Assembly: GCA_019459325.1 (NCBI GenBank)
Contig: JAIBFA010000065.1
Coordinates: 22,483-86,482 of the forward strand
Direction: 5' to 3'
Origin: Thiobacillus sp.
Lineage (GTDB): Bacteria > Pseudomonadota > Gammaproteobacteria > Burkholderiales > Thiobacillaceae
DNA: 64,000 nucleotides
Shown: positions 54,180-62,751 of the stretch, piece after piece
Layout: every line of letters begins with the position of its first letter
Numbering within the stretch: the first letter of the stretch is position 1
The notes under the pieces: generated by a model
What the model was told of the DNA's origin: nothing
The model's database searches: none
What the model saw: the letters and a program-made list of their open reading frames with translations, nothing else
Translations under genes and position numbers: made by a program

Positions 54180-54953
54180 TCAAGGCGCGCCCACGGCAAA
54201 GCCCTGGGCCAGAAAGATGTCCTTGACGGCCTTGGTTCGCATGAATTCCAGAAAGGCTGCGACTTCTCCGTTCCCTGCCGAGGCTTTGAGTGGCGCGATG
54301 TAGTAGCGAATGGGCTGATGTAATTTTTTGTCGAGGGTGTGCAGGTGTCGCAGTTGATCCGTCAAATGGGATTTGAACAATATGCCGACCGTGCTTGGGC
54401 TCGATGTGGCGAGCGATTCGGCCAGCAGTTCGATGTTTTTTCGCGTCTGGATCTTGTGCTTGACCCGATCCCATAGCCCCGAGACTTCGAGCGCTTCTTT
54501 TGCGTGGCGGCCAAACGGCGCAGTGCTGGGGTCTCCGATGAGGATGGTCGTGACCCGGTCGGACGCGAGTTCCTGCCAATCGAGGCGTTCGATCGGACTG
54601 TTTTTGGGGCTTGCCACCACGAGGACATTGCCCCAGGCGCTGAAAATCCGGTCCGATGCCACCAGGTCGTTGGCAACGGCAAAATCCATCCATTCGCGAT
54701 CGGCCGAAACAAATATGTCGGCATTCAGCGCGCCGCCGCGCAGACCCTTGGCGAGGAGCCCGGACGATTTGCAGAGGTAGGTGAATCGAACCGGGTGGTG
54801 TGTACGATACAAATCCCCGACCTTGTTCATGGCATCGCAGGTGGAGTTGGCCAATGCCAGGGTCAGCTCGCCCGCCCGCGCATGCGAAGAAGAACAGAGG
54901 GCGATGAGCAAGAATAATGAAATGAACAGCCCCTGACGGGAGGGAGAGATCAT
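54180..54953 (-). CDS. Periplasmic ModA-like substrate-binding protein
   Basis: About 257 residues with a signal peptide (GLFISLFLLIALCSSSHARA). The fold resembles molybdate/tungstate/phosphate binding proteins: LTLALANSTCDAMNKVGDLY, SGLLAKGLRGGALNADIFVSADREWMD and GDPSTAPFGRHAKEAL. No ABC permease or ATPase is adjacent; the next gene is the GGDEF-EAL sensor. Start at ATG 54953 has a nearby AAGG site. The ligand, possibly an oxyanion, is unknown. Confidence 0.75.
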   Translation of the reverse strand: MISPSRQGLFISLFLLIALCSSSHARAGELTLALANSTCDAMNKVGDLYRTHHPVRFTYLCKSSGLLAKGLRGGALNADIFVSADREWMDFAVANDLVASDRIFSAWGNVLVVASPKNSPIERLDWQELASDRVTTILIGDPSTAPFGRHAKEALEVSGLWDRVKHKIQTRKNIELLAESLATSSPSTVGILFKSHLTDQLRHLHTLDKKLHQPIRYYIAPLKASAGNGEVAAFLEFMRTKAVKDIFLAQGFAVGAP

Positions 54954-55148
54954 GTAGGCCCTTCTTGTTTGGGGTGTCATGTTCTTATCGGCGAATTTCA
55001 GGGCTATCTGGAGTCGTTTCGAATATACGCAGAACCGTCATTTTTGAAAACCCGCCGAATTAACAATTACTTATATGCGAATACGTTGCGCGATTGACGC
55101 GGGTCAGGCCGGGGTGGGGGCATAGGGCAAATCGGGGCGGCAAGGAGC

Positions 55149-55769
55149 TCAGAATTTCGGGATGTGCAGCGTGCGGCTGATCATCAGCGAGCCGGAAACC
55201 GCGAACATCAACACGAGCGGGTGGAGTTGCCAGGGACCGATGTGGGTCACCCCGAACCAGAGCTGGTTGCCAATCGCACCGTTCACGGCGGCGACGGCGA
55301 TGACGACGACGAGCAACAGCGAGCTGGGGATCGGCGTGCCCTCGAAATACCTGACTTTGTCGCTCCCGCTCGACAGGGTCTCGGCGGTGATGTTGTAGCG
55401 GGCGAGGCGGCTCACGCCGCACGCAACGAAGTAGATCAGGATCACGTGGTCCCAGAGTCCATCCATCCCGGCTCCGTAGGCGATGATCGCCGGCGCCACG
55501 CCAAAGGAGATCACATCGGCCAGGGAATCCAGCTCCCGTCCCAGCAACGAGGTTTGCTGACGCCAACGCGCGACGCGGCCGTCGAAAACATCGAATATGA
55601 ACGCCAGCAAAACCAGGGCGCAGGCAAACAGCAGGTGCCGCACGTCCTGGCTCTGCAAATAGCTCATCACGGCAAACAGCGCGCCGACACCGCAGCTTGC
55701 ATTCGCCAAGGTAAACCAGTCCGCGAGATGGAAGCCGCGGATCATCGAGAGATGCTTGCCTTGTTTCAT
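55149..55769 (-). CDS. pssA: CDP-alcohol phosphatidyltransferase, PssA-like
   Basis: About 206 residues, six or so membrane helices. The catalytic motif D-x2-D-G-x2-A-R-x8-G-x3-D-x3-D is present as DVFDGRVARWRQQTSLLGRELD followed by SLAD. Most likely phosphatidylserine synthase, making the precursor of phosphatidylethanolamine. Other CDP-alcohol transferases cannot be excluded. Start at 55769 (MKQGKHLS). Confidence 0.8.
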   Translation of the reverse strand: MKQGKHLSMIRGFHLADWFTLANASCGVGALFAVMSYLQSQDVRHLLFACALVLLAFIFDVFDGRVARWRQQTSLLGRELDSLADVISFGVAPAIIAYGAGMDGLWDHVILIYFVACGVSRLARYNITAETLSSGSDKVRYFEGTPIPSSLLLVVVIAVAAVNGAIGNQLWFGVTHIGPWQLHPLVLMFAVSGSLMISRTLHIPKF

Positions 55770-55942
55770 GGGGATCCTCAAGCAGACCGAGTGGCCGGAA
55801 CGTTTATCAATATAGGTGAACTATGTGACGCGACTTGATGGGGGGCTGCTTTGACAGCCGGAGAAAGACATTGCTATGGTGCAAATGCCAGTTAGTATTC
55901 AGACCGTTCCGGAATTTTTCGTCTGCCATTGCAGCCGCACCC

Positions 55943-57232
55943 ATGGCAAAAATAATCAGTCCCCTTCCATTCGTGCACCCGAGCAAAAAGGCCTTGATGA
56001 CCGGGGCCGCGCGCGAGGCGAATGTCGACCTGCCACACCCGCAAGCCGCAAGCAATGGATCCGTCTTTGCCGGCTTCAGGCGGGTGCTTCGCCTGGGCAC
56101 GCTGATCTTCGCCCTCATCATCACGGTGCTGTTCGCCCTGATTTTCTACCAGCACCAGCGCGCGGAAGAGGCCGTTCGCTCGGTGGAGCATACGCGGCAG
56201 GTCATCGCGTACATCGACTCGCTGCGCACCTACCTGCTCAATCTGGACAACGCGGTTCGCAAATACGCCGAATCGCAAAACCGGTCCGACCTTGATCCCG
56301 CTCTGATATGCCGCCAATCGACGTGTCCCAGTGCCGAGCAACTGATTGCGTTGATCGGTGCGGACGCCGCCCAGGCTGCCCGCCTGGCGCCTCTGCCGTC
56401 ACTGCAATCGGCATTGGAGGCTGGATTTGGCGCGCTCCAGCAACGCGCAGAGGCGAATGGCACGGCCACGCCTCCGCAACGGGAACTGGGTGGATTCGAC
56501 AAGTCGGCCATCGAGCAGATTCACCGCATTCTGATCGAGACCGGACGGGAGGAACTGAACCAGCTGGAAACGCGGGAAACGGCACGCATTCACGACCAGA
56601 ATTTGTCGTCGATGCTGTTGGGCGTGGCCGGGCTGTGGACGGGACTGGCCCTGCTCGCGCTGTATCGGGAAACCGGTCGCCTGATCGGGGCCGGGATCCA
56701 TGCCGAGCAGACGATTCGGCAACTCAGTCTTCACGACCCGCTGACGGGGCTGGCCAATCGGCGGTTCCTGAAAGAAAACGAAAAGCATTTGATCGCCGTC
56801 GCGAGGCGCTCAGGGATAAAGATGGCTGTCCTGGCCGTCGACCTGGACGAATTCAAGGCGGTGAACGACCGCTATGGGCATGCGGCAGGCGATGCGGTTC
56901 TGGTGACGTCGGCGGAACGGATGAAGCGCTTGCTCCGCGAGTCGGATGTGATCGCGCGTTTGGGCGGAGACGAGTTCGTCATCGTGCTGGGCCAGGTCGA
57001 CAATGCGGAGGCTGCGCGCGAGGTCGCAGGCCGCGTGGTGCTGAGCCTGAGTCAGCCCATCCCGCTTGCTCAGGGGGGAACCGCACACATCGGGGCGTCG
57101 GTGGGGATCGCCATGTGCTGCGATGACGGAGAAACGCTGGATGAGCTGCTGAAACAAGCCGACGCGGCGCTTTACGCGGCGAAACGCGACGGCAAGCACA
57201 CCTACCGCGAGGCCGGCGCTGCGGGCAGATAA
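55943..57232 (+). CDS. Diguanylate cyclase with membrane-bound sensor
   Basis: About 429 residues. Two membrane segments (about 70-90 and 230-250) bracket a periplasmic helical region with Cys pairs (LICRQSTCPS). The GGDEF domain has LHDPLTGLANRRFL and RLGGDEFVIVLGQ; the active site is intact and no EAL follows. It makes c-di-GMP in response to an unknown signal. I set the start at ATG 55943; the frame is open further upstream to 55835. Confidence 0.85.
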   Translation: MAKIISPLPFVHPSKKALMTGAAREANVDLPHPQAASNGSVFAGFRRVLRLGTLIFALIITVLFALIFYQHQRAEEAVRSVEHTRQVIAYIDSLRTYLLNLDNAVRKYAESQNRSDLDPALICRQSTCPSAEQLIALIGADAAQAARLAPLPSLQSALEAGFGALQQRAEANGTATPPQRELGGFDKSAIEQIHRILIETGREELNQLETRETARIHDQNLSSMLLGVAGLWTGLALLALYRETGRLIGAGIHAEQTIRQLSLHDPLTGLANRRFLKENEKHLIAVARRSGIKMAVLAVDLDEFKAVNDRYGHAAGDAVLVTSAERMKRLLRESDVIARLGGDEFVIVLGQVDNAEAAREVAGRVVLSLSQPIPLAQGGTAHIGASVGIAMCCDDGETLDELLKQADAALYAAKRDGKHTYREAGAAGR

Positions 57233-57245
57233 GGCCGCGCTCGCG

Positions 57246-57572
57246 ATGGGACGCCGGGACCACTATCACGTCTATGTGATCGAACTGTCGAAAGACGTTC
57301 TGTACGAAAGCCGATTCAGGAAAGCCAACCCCGGTTACGTCACGGGCAAGCCATGCGTGTACGTCGGCATGACGGGATTGGATCCCGACGTGCGCTTCGA
57401 CAAACACAAGGCCGGCATCCAGTCCAACCGCTTCGTCGAGCAATTCGGTCTGCGCTTGTTGCCCGATCTGTATGAACTGTACAACCCGCTGTCGTATGAC
57501 CACGCGCGCGACCTGGAAGTGGAGCTGGCGATCGATTTCCGTGAAGCGGGCTACGGGGTCTGGCAGGCTTGA
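57246..57572 (+). CDS. GIY-YIG-like nuclease domain protein
   Basis: 108 residues. YHVYVIELSKDVL and VYVGMTGLDPDVRFDKHKAG resemble the GIY and YIG strands plus the conserved Arg and His of GIY-YIG nucleases. The usual Glu may be in LEVELAIDF. A single-domain protein like the UPF0213 or bacterial YhbQ group, but divergent. Starts 13 bp after the diguanylate cyclase stop. Confidence 0.6.
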   Translation: MGRRDHYHVYVIELSKDVLYESRFRKANPGYVTGKPCVYVGMTGLDPDVRFDKHKAGIQSNRFVEQFGLRLLPDLYELYNPLSYDHARDLEVELAIDFREAGYGVWQA

Positions 57573-57621
57573 GCAGGATGCGGTCGCTGAAATAATTCCG
57601 CGATTGATCCCGCTGCGGGCT

Positions 57622-58500
57622 TCAGCGCGCCCGCGCCCTGGCGAGTTTGGCCTTCAGCTCCGGCATGACGGCGGCGGCGGCCTTCTCGCCTTCCAGGATG
57701 GCCAGATGTCGGCCCTCGAAATCGGTGCTGCTCACCGCGGCCGTCCTCGGCCGGATCACGACGTCCGCATCCTCCAGCTCGTGGCGGCTGATGGCATGGC
57801 CCATGATGGCGAAGGTCTGCAGCAGCACGTCCAGGGTGCCGCTGAGCTTGTCGCGGCGGCTCACGTTGGAGATGTCCACGGCGATGACGAAGTCCGCACC
57901 CATGCTGCGTGCGGACTGGGCCGGTACCGGCGAGGTGAGGCCGCCGTCCACATAATCGCGGCCGCCGATCTCGACAGGCTGGAACATGCCCGGCACCGCG
58001 CTGGAGGCGCGGACCCCCATGCCCGTATCGCCCCGGCGAAACAGCACCCTCTCGCCGCTTTGCAAATCGGTGGCCACCACGCCCAGGGGTTTGGGCATTT
58101 TCTGGATGGGCAGGTTTTTCACCTGCTGATTGATGAAGTCCTGCAGGGCCGCGCCCTTCAGCACCCCCCGGTTGGGAAAGGTCCAGTCCACCAGCATGTT
58201 CTCTTCCATCTGCAGGGCCAGATTCTGCAGCTCGAAGCCGTTCATGCCCGAGGCATAGAGCGCCCCCACCACGGAACCCGCGCTGGTGCCCACCACGATG
58301 TCGGGCACGATGCCCTGGGCCTCCAGCGACTTGATCACGCCGATGTGGGCGAAGCCGCGCGCCGCGCCGCCGCCCAGAACCAGGGCGATCTTGAGCGGCG
58401 GTTTCTGTACGGGGACGGGGGTGGGGAGGGGCGGTGCCGGGGGCGGGGCCGCACAGGCGGAAAGCAGGGCGGCGATCAGAAGCAGGGTCAGACGGCGCAT
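57622..58500 (-). CDS. Patatin-like phospholipase lipoprotein (RssA-like)
   Basis: 292 residues. Lipoprotein signal ending in LSAC. Patatin domain with oxyanion motif GGGAARG, nucleophile GTSAG and the dyad Asp in DGGLTSPVP. Would act as a lipase or acyl hydrolase at the envelope. Family members of this form are often called RssA-like. Substrate unknown. Confidence 0.85.
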   Translation of the reverse strand: MRRLTLLLIAALLSACAAPPPAPPLPTPVPVQKPPLKIALVLGGGAARGFAHIGVIKSLEAQGIVPDIVVGTSAGSVVGALYASGMNGFELQNLALQMEENMLVDWTFPNRGVLKGAALQDFINQQVKNLPIQKMPKPLGVVATDLQSGERVLFRRGDTGMGVRASSAVPGMFQPVEIGGRDYVDGGLTSPVPAQSARSMGADFVIAVDISNVSRRDKLSGTLDVLLQTFAIMGHAISRHELEDADVVIRPRTAAVSSTDFEGRHLAILEGEKAAAAVMPELKAKLARARAR

Positions 58501-58633
58501 GAAAAATAACGATCTCTGGTTGGATACGGAACGTATGGGCGGTTAATCGAACCGGCAGGTTCCTCTCAGCCTTGCCGAGGGATCAAGAATTCTGCCGGCG
58601 AATGCCGGGCTAATACTACCTGCCCACACCGGC

Positions 58634-58687
58634 TTATTTGGTGAGCGCCATGAACAATTGCGGCAGCCGCTCGACGTGGTCGATGGC
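58634..58687 (-). pseudogene. Remnant of a cbbO 3' end
   Basis: On the minus strand the sequence encodes IDHVERLPQLFMALTK and a stop. It matches the end of CbbO2 (IDHVERLPEKLPALFMALTK) with a short internal deletion. It is 50 bp downstream of the rhodanese/MBL gene. A further tail copy (ELFMALTK-stop) is at 60232-60254. The remainder of the 236-bp gap has no gene I can support. Confidence 0.75.
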
Positions 58688-58736
58688 TCTTTAATGCCGA
58701 TGTCCTCGCCCCGCTTGCGCGCGTCAACTGCTGTTT

Positions 58737-59936
58737 CTATTTCCCCACTGCACAGATGTTCTTTCCCAGCTCCAGCTCCTGCGCCTTGCGCGCGTCCGGA
58801 TGGGCCAGCCCCGCATTGGCCCGCTTGATCTCGACATAGGTCTCGGGAAACTCCGGCAGGCTCGCCAGGACGTAGTCGCGAAACGCCTCCTCGCCCTCGG
58901 CCAGCTTCAGCAGACCCGGATTGCGCGCTTTAAGCTCGCCCAGCGTGGCGCGGTAGACGCCGTTTTCATCGCCTGCCGCGATATCGCTGAAATGGGCCGG
59001 CAGCACCAGCGTCTCGTCCGGCAGCTCGGCCATCCGCATCAGAGAAGCGTAGAGCAACGGGGCCCATGCTTCGGCCCTGCCGCCCAGATCCGGGCGGGCG
59101 ATGGACTCCAGGAACAGGCTGTCGCCGCTCAGCAGATAGCGCCCCTCGATGAGAAAGGCGACCATCCCCAGGGTGTGGCCGGGAAAATGCAGCACCTTGA
59201 CCTCGGCCTGGCCGATGCGAAACGTCTGCTCCGCCTCCAATGGGCGATATGCGATGCGGGCGGGCAGCATGTCCATCGGGTGGATCGCGTCATAGGGATG
59301 CAGATGGTAGGGAATATGGTCGCGCTGACCCAGTGTCGGCCCGCCGCTCAGGTGATCGGCATGGAGGTGGGTGTCCAGCACCCGCTCGATCCGGGCACCC
59401 ACGGCGGCGGCCAGTTCGTGATAGGTCTCGATGTGCCGGGCCGGATCGAACACCGCGGCACGCTGGTCGCTCACCAGCACATGGCTCAGGCAGCCGCGGG
59501 CCGGACGCACCACCTGGAAGAGCGAGAAGCGCTCGTTTTCCTCGACGGGGCGCCAGTAATAGAAGTTGCCCCAGGCTTCCATGCCGCCTTCCATGTTCAC
59601 CGCATCGAAACCCAGGCGGCGCAGCCCTTCGGCAACGTAATTGGAGGTATTGCCCTCGGCGCAGACGGCGAGGATGGGCCGATCACCGGGCAACTGCGGC
59701 ATGAGCTGCGCCTGCACCCCGCGCATCACGGCTTCGGTGACATCCTCCTCCTCGCCCTCCAGGTCGAGCAGCTCGAAATAGGGGATATTGAGCGTGGGTA
59801 CGGCACGCGGGCCTTCCACCCGCCAGCGTTCGAATTCATCACGGTTGCGCACATCGAGGATGAACATCGGCTTGTTGCGCAACAGCCGTTCCCACACCTT
59901 CTGCGGATTCGCGGCGGTGGAGACCTTCTTCAACAT
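58737..59936 (-). CDS. Rhodanese-MBL fusion, persulfide-dioxygenase-like
   Basis: 399 residues. N-terminal rhodanese domain (about 1-130; loop VCAEGNTS with the catalytic Cys) and a C-terminal metallo-beta-lactamase domain (from about 145) with DTHLHADHLSG, FPGHTLG and LSGDSLF, the metal-ligand pattern of ETHE1/persulfide dioxygenases. Such enzymes oxidise glutathione persulfide to sulfite; the rhodanese would supply or relay sulfane sulfur. Domain order is rhodanese first, the reverse of common PDO-rhodanese fusions. It lies between cbbO-tail repeats. Confidence 0.82.
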   Translation of the reverse strand: MLKKVSTAANPQKVWERLLRNKPMFILDVRNRDEFERWRVEGPRAVPTLNIPYFELLDLEGEEEDVTEAVMRGVQAQLMPQLPGDRPILAVCAEGNTSNYVAEGLRRLGFDAVNMEGGMEAWGNFYYWRPVEENERFSLFQVVRPARGCLSHVLVSDQRAAVFDPARHIETYHELAAAVGARIERVLDTHLHADHLSGGPTLGQRDHIPYHLHPYDAIHPMDMLPARIAYRPLEAEQTFRIGQAEVKVLHFPGHTLGMVAFLIEGRYLLSGDSLFLESIARPDLGGRAEAWAPLLYASLMRMAELPDETLVLPAHFSDIAAGDENGVYRATLGELKARNPGLLKLAEGEEAFRDYVLASLPEFPETYVEIKRANAGLAHPDARKAQELELGKNICAVGK

Positions 59937-60232
59937 GGGCGCCTCCTTGCGGCGCGTGGCTCAGATCCGCCGCATACTGTATTGACCGGGCGACTCAGGC
60001 CAAGTTGCAGGCGGCGCAGCGGCCATTCACGCTAGCACTTATGGCGACCATGTCAATTTGCGCTCGCGGCAGAAGCGAACGCTCGAATGGCCGCAAGGGC
60101 AGGATACTCAGTCACGCGAGGCGGCTGTCGACCGATCGTAATCGGTCGATTAAAGCCCGCCGCATTCCCGTCAATCGCCCCGCACAGAAACCCGCGTTGC
60201 CGGCGGACGGCGCGCGCGTCGCGACCCGACTA

Positions 60233-60370
60233 CTTGGTGAGTGCCATGAAAAGCTCAGATGACTTTTGGCTACGGCCGCTGCTTTTGCAGCTTAACGTTC
60301 GCTCCACTCACGTTAGCCTGCGCCGAAAGCTACCCTTCATGGCACTCACTTGGTGAGTGCCATGAAAAGC
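60233..60370. repeat. Palindromic repeat element next to the cbbO2 stop
   Basis: A 22-bp direct repeat CTTGGTGAGTGCCATGAAAA(GC) occurs at 60233-60254 and 60349-60370, the latter being the end of cbbO2. Between them GTGAGTGCCATGAA (60237-60250) and TTCATGGCACTCAC (60336-60349) form an inverted pair. Overlap of the copies gives a 12-bp hairpin across the cbbO2 stop (60338-60364) that may terminate or stabilise its transcript. The rest of the gap 59937-60232 has no feature I can support. Confidence 0.75.
60271..60319. repeat. Short REP-like repeat (copy 1)
   Basis: TACGGCCGCT followed by GCTTTTGCAG and CTTAACGTTCGCTCCACTCA CGTTAGCCT; the part AACGTTCGCT...CACGTT is partly palindromic. A near copy at 63552-63593 lies inside cbbQ2. 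The two differ by a small insertion and a few substitutions. Confidence 0.7.
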
Positions 60371-62610
60371 GCAGGTAGCTTTTCCGGCAGCCGTTCGACG
60401 TGGTCGATGACGGTGAACTGGCGGCCGAAGATGTCGCCAACGTATTCGTCGGCCTTGGGATCGAGGCTGATGCAGTAGGTGAAAATCTTGTCCCGGTCGA
60501 GTTCCTTCACCGCCTGGCGCGCGTCCTCGATGAGCAGGCGCTCGTCGTGGGCGTCGACGTCGGATGGACGGCCGTCGGTGAGGATGAGCATGAGCTTCTT
60601 GTCGGCCGGGCGCGCACCGAGGTAATGCGCGGCATGGCGCATCGCGGCGCCCATGCGGGTCGAATAGCCCGCCTCCATCGCGGCCAGCCGTGCTTTGACG
60701 TCGTCGTTGAAGTGCTCGCCGTAGCCCTTGATGTGCAGGTAGCGCACGTCGTGGCGGGTGTTGGAATGGAAGCCGGCGATGGCGAACGGGTCGCCGAGTT
60801 TCTCGATCGCCCAGGCCAGCAGCGAGACCGCTTCCTGGCTGAGTTCGAGGATGGTCTGGTCGGAGCCGGCCGCCTTTTCGTTGAGCGATTCCGACAGGTC
60901 GAGCAGCAGCATGACGGCGATATCCCGTCCGTCGGTGCGGTGGCTCATGTTGATGCGCGGGTCGGGGGTGGCGCCGCCCTTGAAGTCGATCAGCGAGCGG
61001 ATGGCGACGTCGAGGTCGAGTTCGCTGCCCTCTTCCTGATAGCGGATGCGCACCTTGTCCTGCGGCTTCAGGAGGTCGAGCATCTTCTTCAGCCGCTTGG
61101 CGAGTGCGCCGTGCTTGGCGAGCAGGCGATCGATGTCGGCGGCATTGCCGCTGGCGTGCAGCGCCTCGTACACGCTCGCCCAGTCCGGGCGGTAGGTCTG
61201 GCTCGCGTAATCCCACTCGGGATAGTGGCGCGGCGGCAGGCCGCGGATTTCTTCGCCCGGCTCGATCTTGCGCTTCTCGTCGAAGGCTTCTTCCTCGTCG
61301 CCCGCCTCGATGAATTTCCACAGCTGGCGGTTGTCGTCGCGGTAGTCGACCACGGTGTCGTCGAAGTGCACTTTGGCGAACTGGTCGCTCTGGCGACGCG
61401 TTTTGGCGACGTAACTCAAGGCCAGCGCAGCAATTTCCTGGGTGCTGGACTCACCCTCGGCCATGACGGCGTGGAAGCGGGCGACGAAGTCCTTGAGGGC
61501 GGCATCGGTGTAGCTGTGATCGGGATCGAGCAGCGCGCGCGACAGCATCGCCATGCGGTGGCGCAGGCAGGACGTGGTTTCCGGATCGCATGCGTCTTGC
61601 ACCGGCTTCGGATGCAGCGCGAGGAACAAGGTGCGCAGGCCGGGGTATTCGCGGATCAAGAGCGTCTCGATGCGGCAGTCCTCGAAGAACTCGACCGCCA
61701 TGCGCTGGAACGGGCTCCAGTTGTCGGCGACCTGCGCCTCGGACCAGCGGCGGTGGCCGACGATGTGGGCGAGCACGGCCCGGTAGCGGTCGATGCCCGA
61801 AATTTCTCCGGCGTCGTCGAACACGTCGGGCAGGCGGATGCCGAGTTTGTCGTAATAGGGAATCGGCTTGCGCAGTTCGTCGAACGCGGTGGAGTACGGC
61901 ACCAGATGGTCGCTGTCCTGCCACAGGCCGCGCAGGTACAGATCGAGCTTGCGCTCCACATCCACCAGCAGGGTGCCGTGACGTTCGCGCTGCAGCACGG
62001 CGCGTGCGTCGGCCGATTGCAGGCTGAAGTAATCCTTCTGCCGCTCGGGATGCGTGCGGTAGTTGCGGATGCCGTATTCGACCCAGCTTTTCAGGCCGGC
62101 CAGCGTGAGCTGGTTGAGCAGGGCCGGCGCCTGCGCGAGAAATTCCGGCAGCCCGGGGCTGGGGAAGGTGGTGTGGTGGCCGTGGATGGAGCCGGTGGTG
62201 CGCTCCATGAAATCGAGCGTGATGTCGAGATAGTGCTGCAGCAATTCCTGCGATTGCAGGCGGCGCGCCACCGGCGCCAGCGTCTGCAGGAAGGGGGTGA
62301 TCGCTTTGCCGTTGGGCGACTTCTGCATGCGCTGGATCAGCGCCATCACCGCCGGCAGCGCGGATTCGCCTACGACCTTTGCGGTGGACGGCCACTCTTC
62401 CATGAACGCCAGCATCGGCTCGACGCCGCGCCCCAGCTTGCCGATGACCCGGCCCGCTTCGAGGTAGGCGTCGATGCCTTCGCGCGTGAGCACCGCCAGC
62501 GCTTCCGCCATGACGTCGTCGAACACCTCTTCGACTTGCGGGAAGCGGGTGTCGAGCTGCTTCCAGTAAGCGGCCATGAGGGGATGCTGGTATTCGGTGG
62601 CGTTAGTCAT
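60346..62610 (-). CDS. cbbO: CbbO2, RuBisCO activase adaptor (form II operon)
   Basis: 754 residues. Same architecture as CbbO1: helical N-terminal and middle parts and a C-terminal VWA domain with MIDAS motif DLSES (AVMLLLDLSESLNE), STRMG and TDGRPSD. With CbbQ2 it would activate the form II enzyme CbbM. Sequence is clearly divergent from CbbO1, as expected of QO pairs matched to different RuBisCO forms. Its last codons are part of a repeated, palindromic segment. Confidence 0.93.
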   Translation of the reverse strand: MTNATEYQHPLMAAYWKQLDTRFPQVEEVFDDVMAEALAVLTREGIDAYLEAGRVIGKLGRGVEPMLAFMEEWPSTAKVVGESALPAVMALIQRMQKSPNGKAITPFLQTLAPVARRLQSQELLQHYLDITLDFMERTTGSIHGHHTTFPSPGLPEFLAQAPALLNQLTLAGLKSWVEYGIRNYRTHPERQKDYFSLQSADARAVLQRERHGTLLVDVERKLDLYLRGLWQDSDHLVPYSTAFDELRKPIPYYDKLGIRLPDVFDDAGEISGIDRYRAVLAHIVGHRRWSEAQVADNWSPFQRMAVEFFEDCRIETLLIREYPGLRTLFLALHPKPVQDACDPETTSCLRHRMAMLSRALLDPDHSYTDAALKDFVARFHAVMAEGESSTQEIAALALSYVAKTRRQSDQFAKVHFDDTVVDYRDDNRQLWKFIEAGDEEEAFDEKRKIEPGEEIRGLPPRHYPEWDYASQTYRPDWASVYEALHASGNAADIDRLLAKHGALAKRLKKMLDLLKPQDKVRIRYQEEGSELDLDVAIRSLIDFKGGATPDPRINMSHRTDGRDIAVMLLLDLSESLNEKAAGSDQTILELSQEAVSLLAWAIEKLGDPFAIAGFHSNTRHDVRYLHIKGYGEHFNDDVKARLAAMEAGYSTRMGAAMRHAAHYLGARPADKKLMLILTDGRPSDVDAHDERLLIEDARQAVKELDRDKIFTYCISLDPKADEYVGDIFGRQFTVIDHVERLPEKLPALFMALTK

Positions 62611-62640
62611 GATTGGCGAGACTCAGCGCACGCCGAACTG

Positions 62641-62745
62641 TCATTGCGAGGGGCGCAGCACCCTGAAGGGCATAAACTCCGCGGCAATCCAGAGGCCGTC
62701 GCACATGCAAACGGCTGGATTGCTTCGCTTCGCTCGCAATGACGG
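62641..62745. repeat. Palindromic MITE-like repeat (copy 2)
   Basis: Left arm starts TCATTGCGAG at 62641 and, after an inserted block, continues CGGCAATCCAG; right arm CTGGATTGCTTCGCTTCGCT ends CGCAATGACG. Same family as 35129-35208. Located between cbbQ2 and cbbO2, where its RNA hairpin could affect relative expression. Confidence 0.75.
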
Positions 62746-62751
62746 GCTTGT

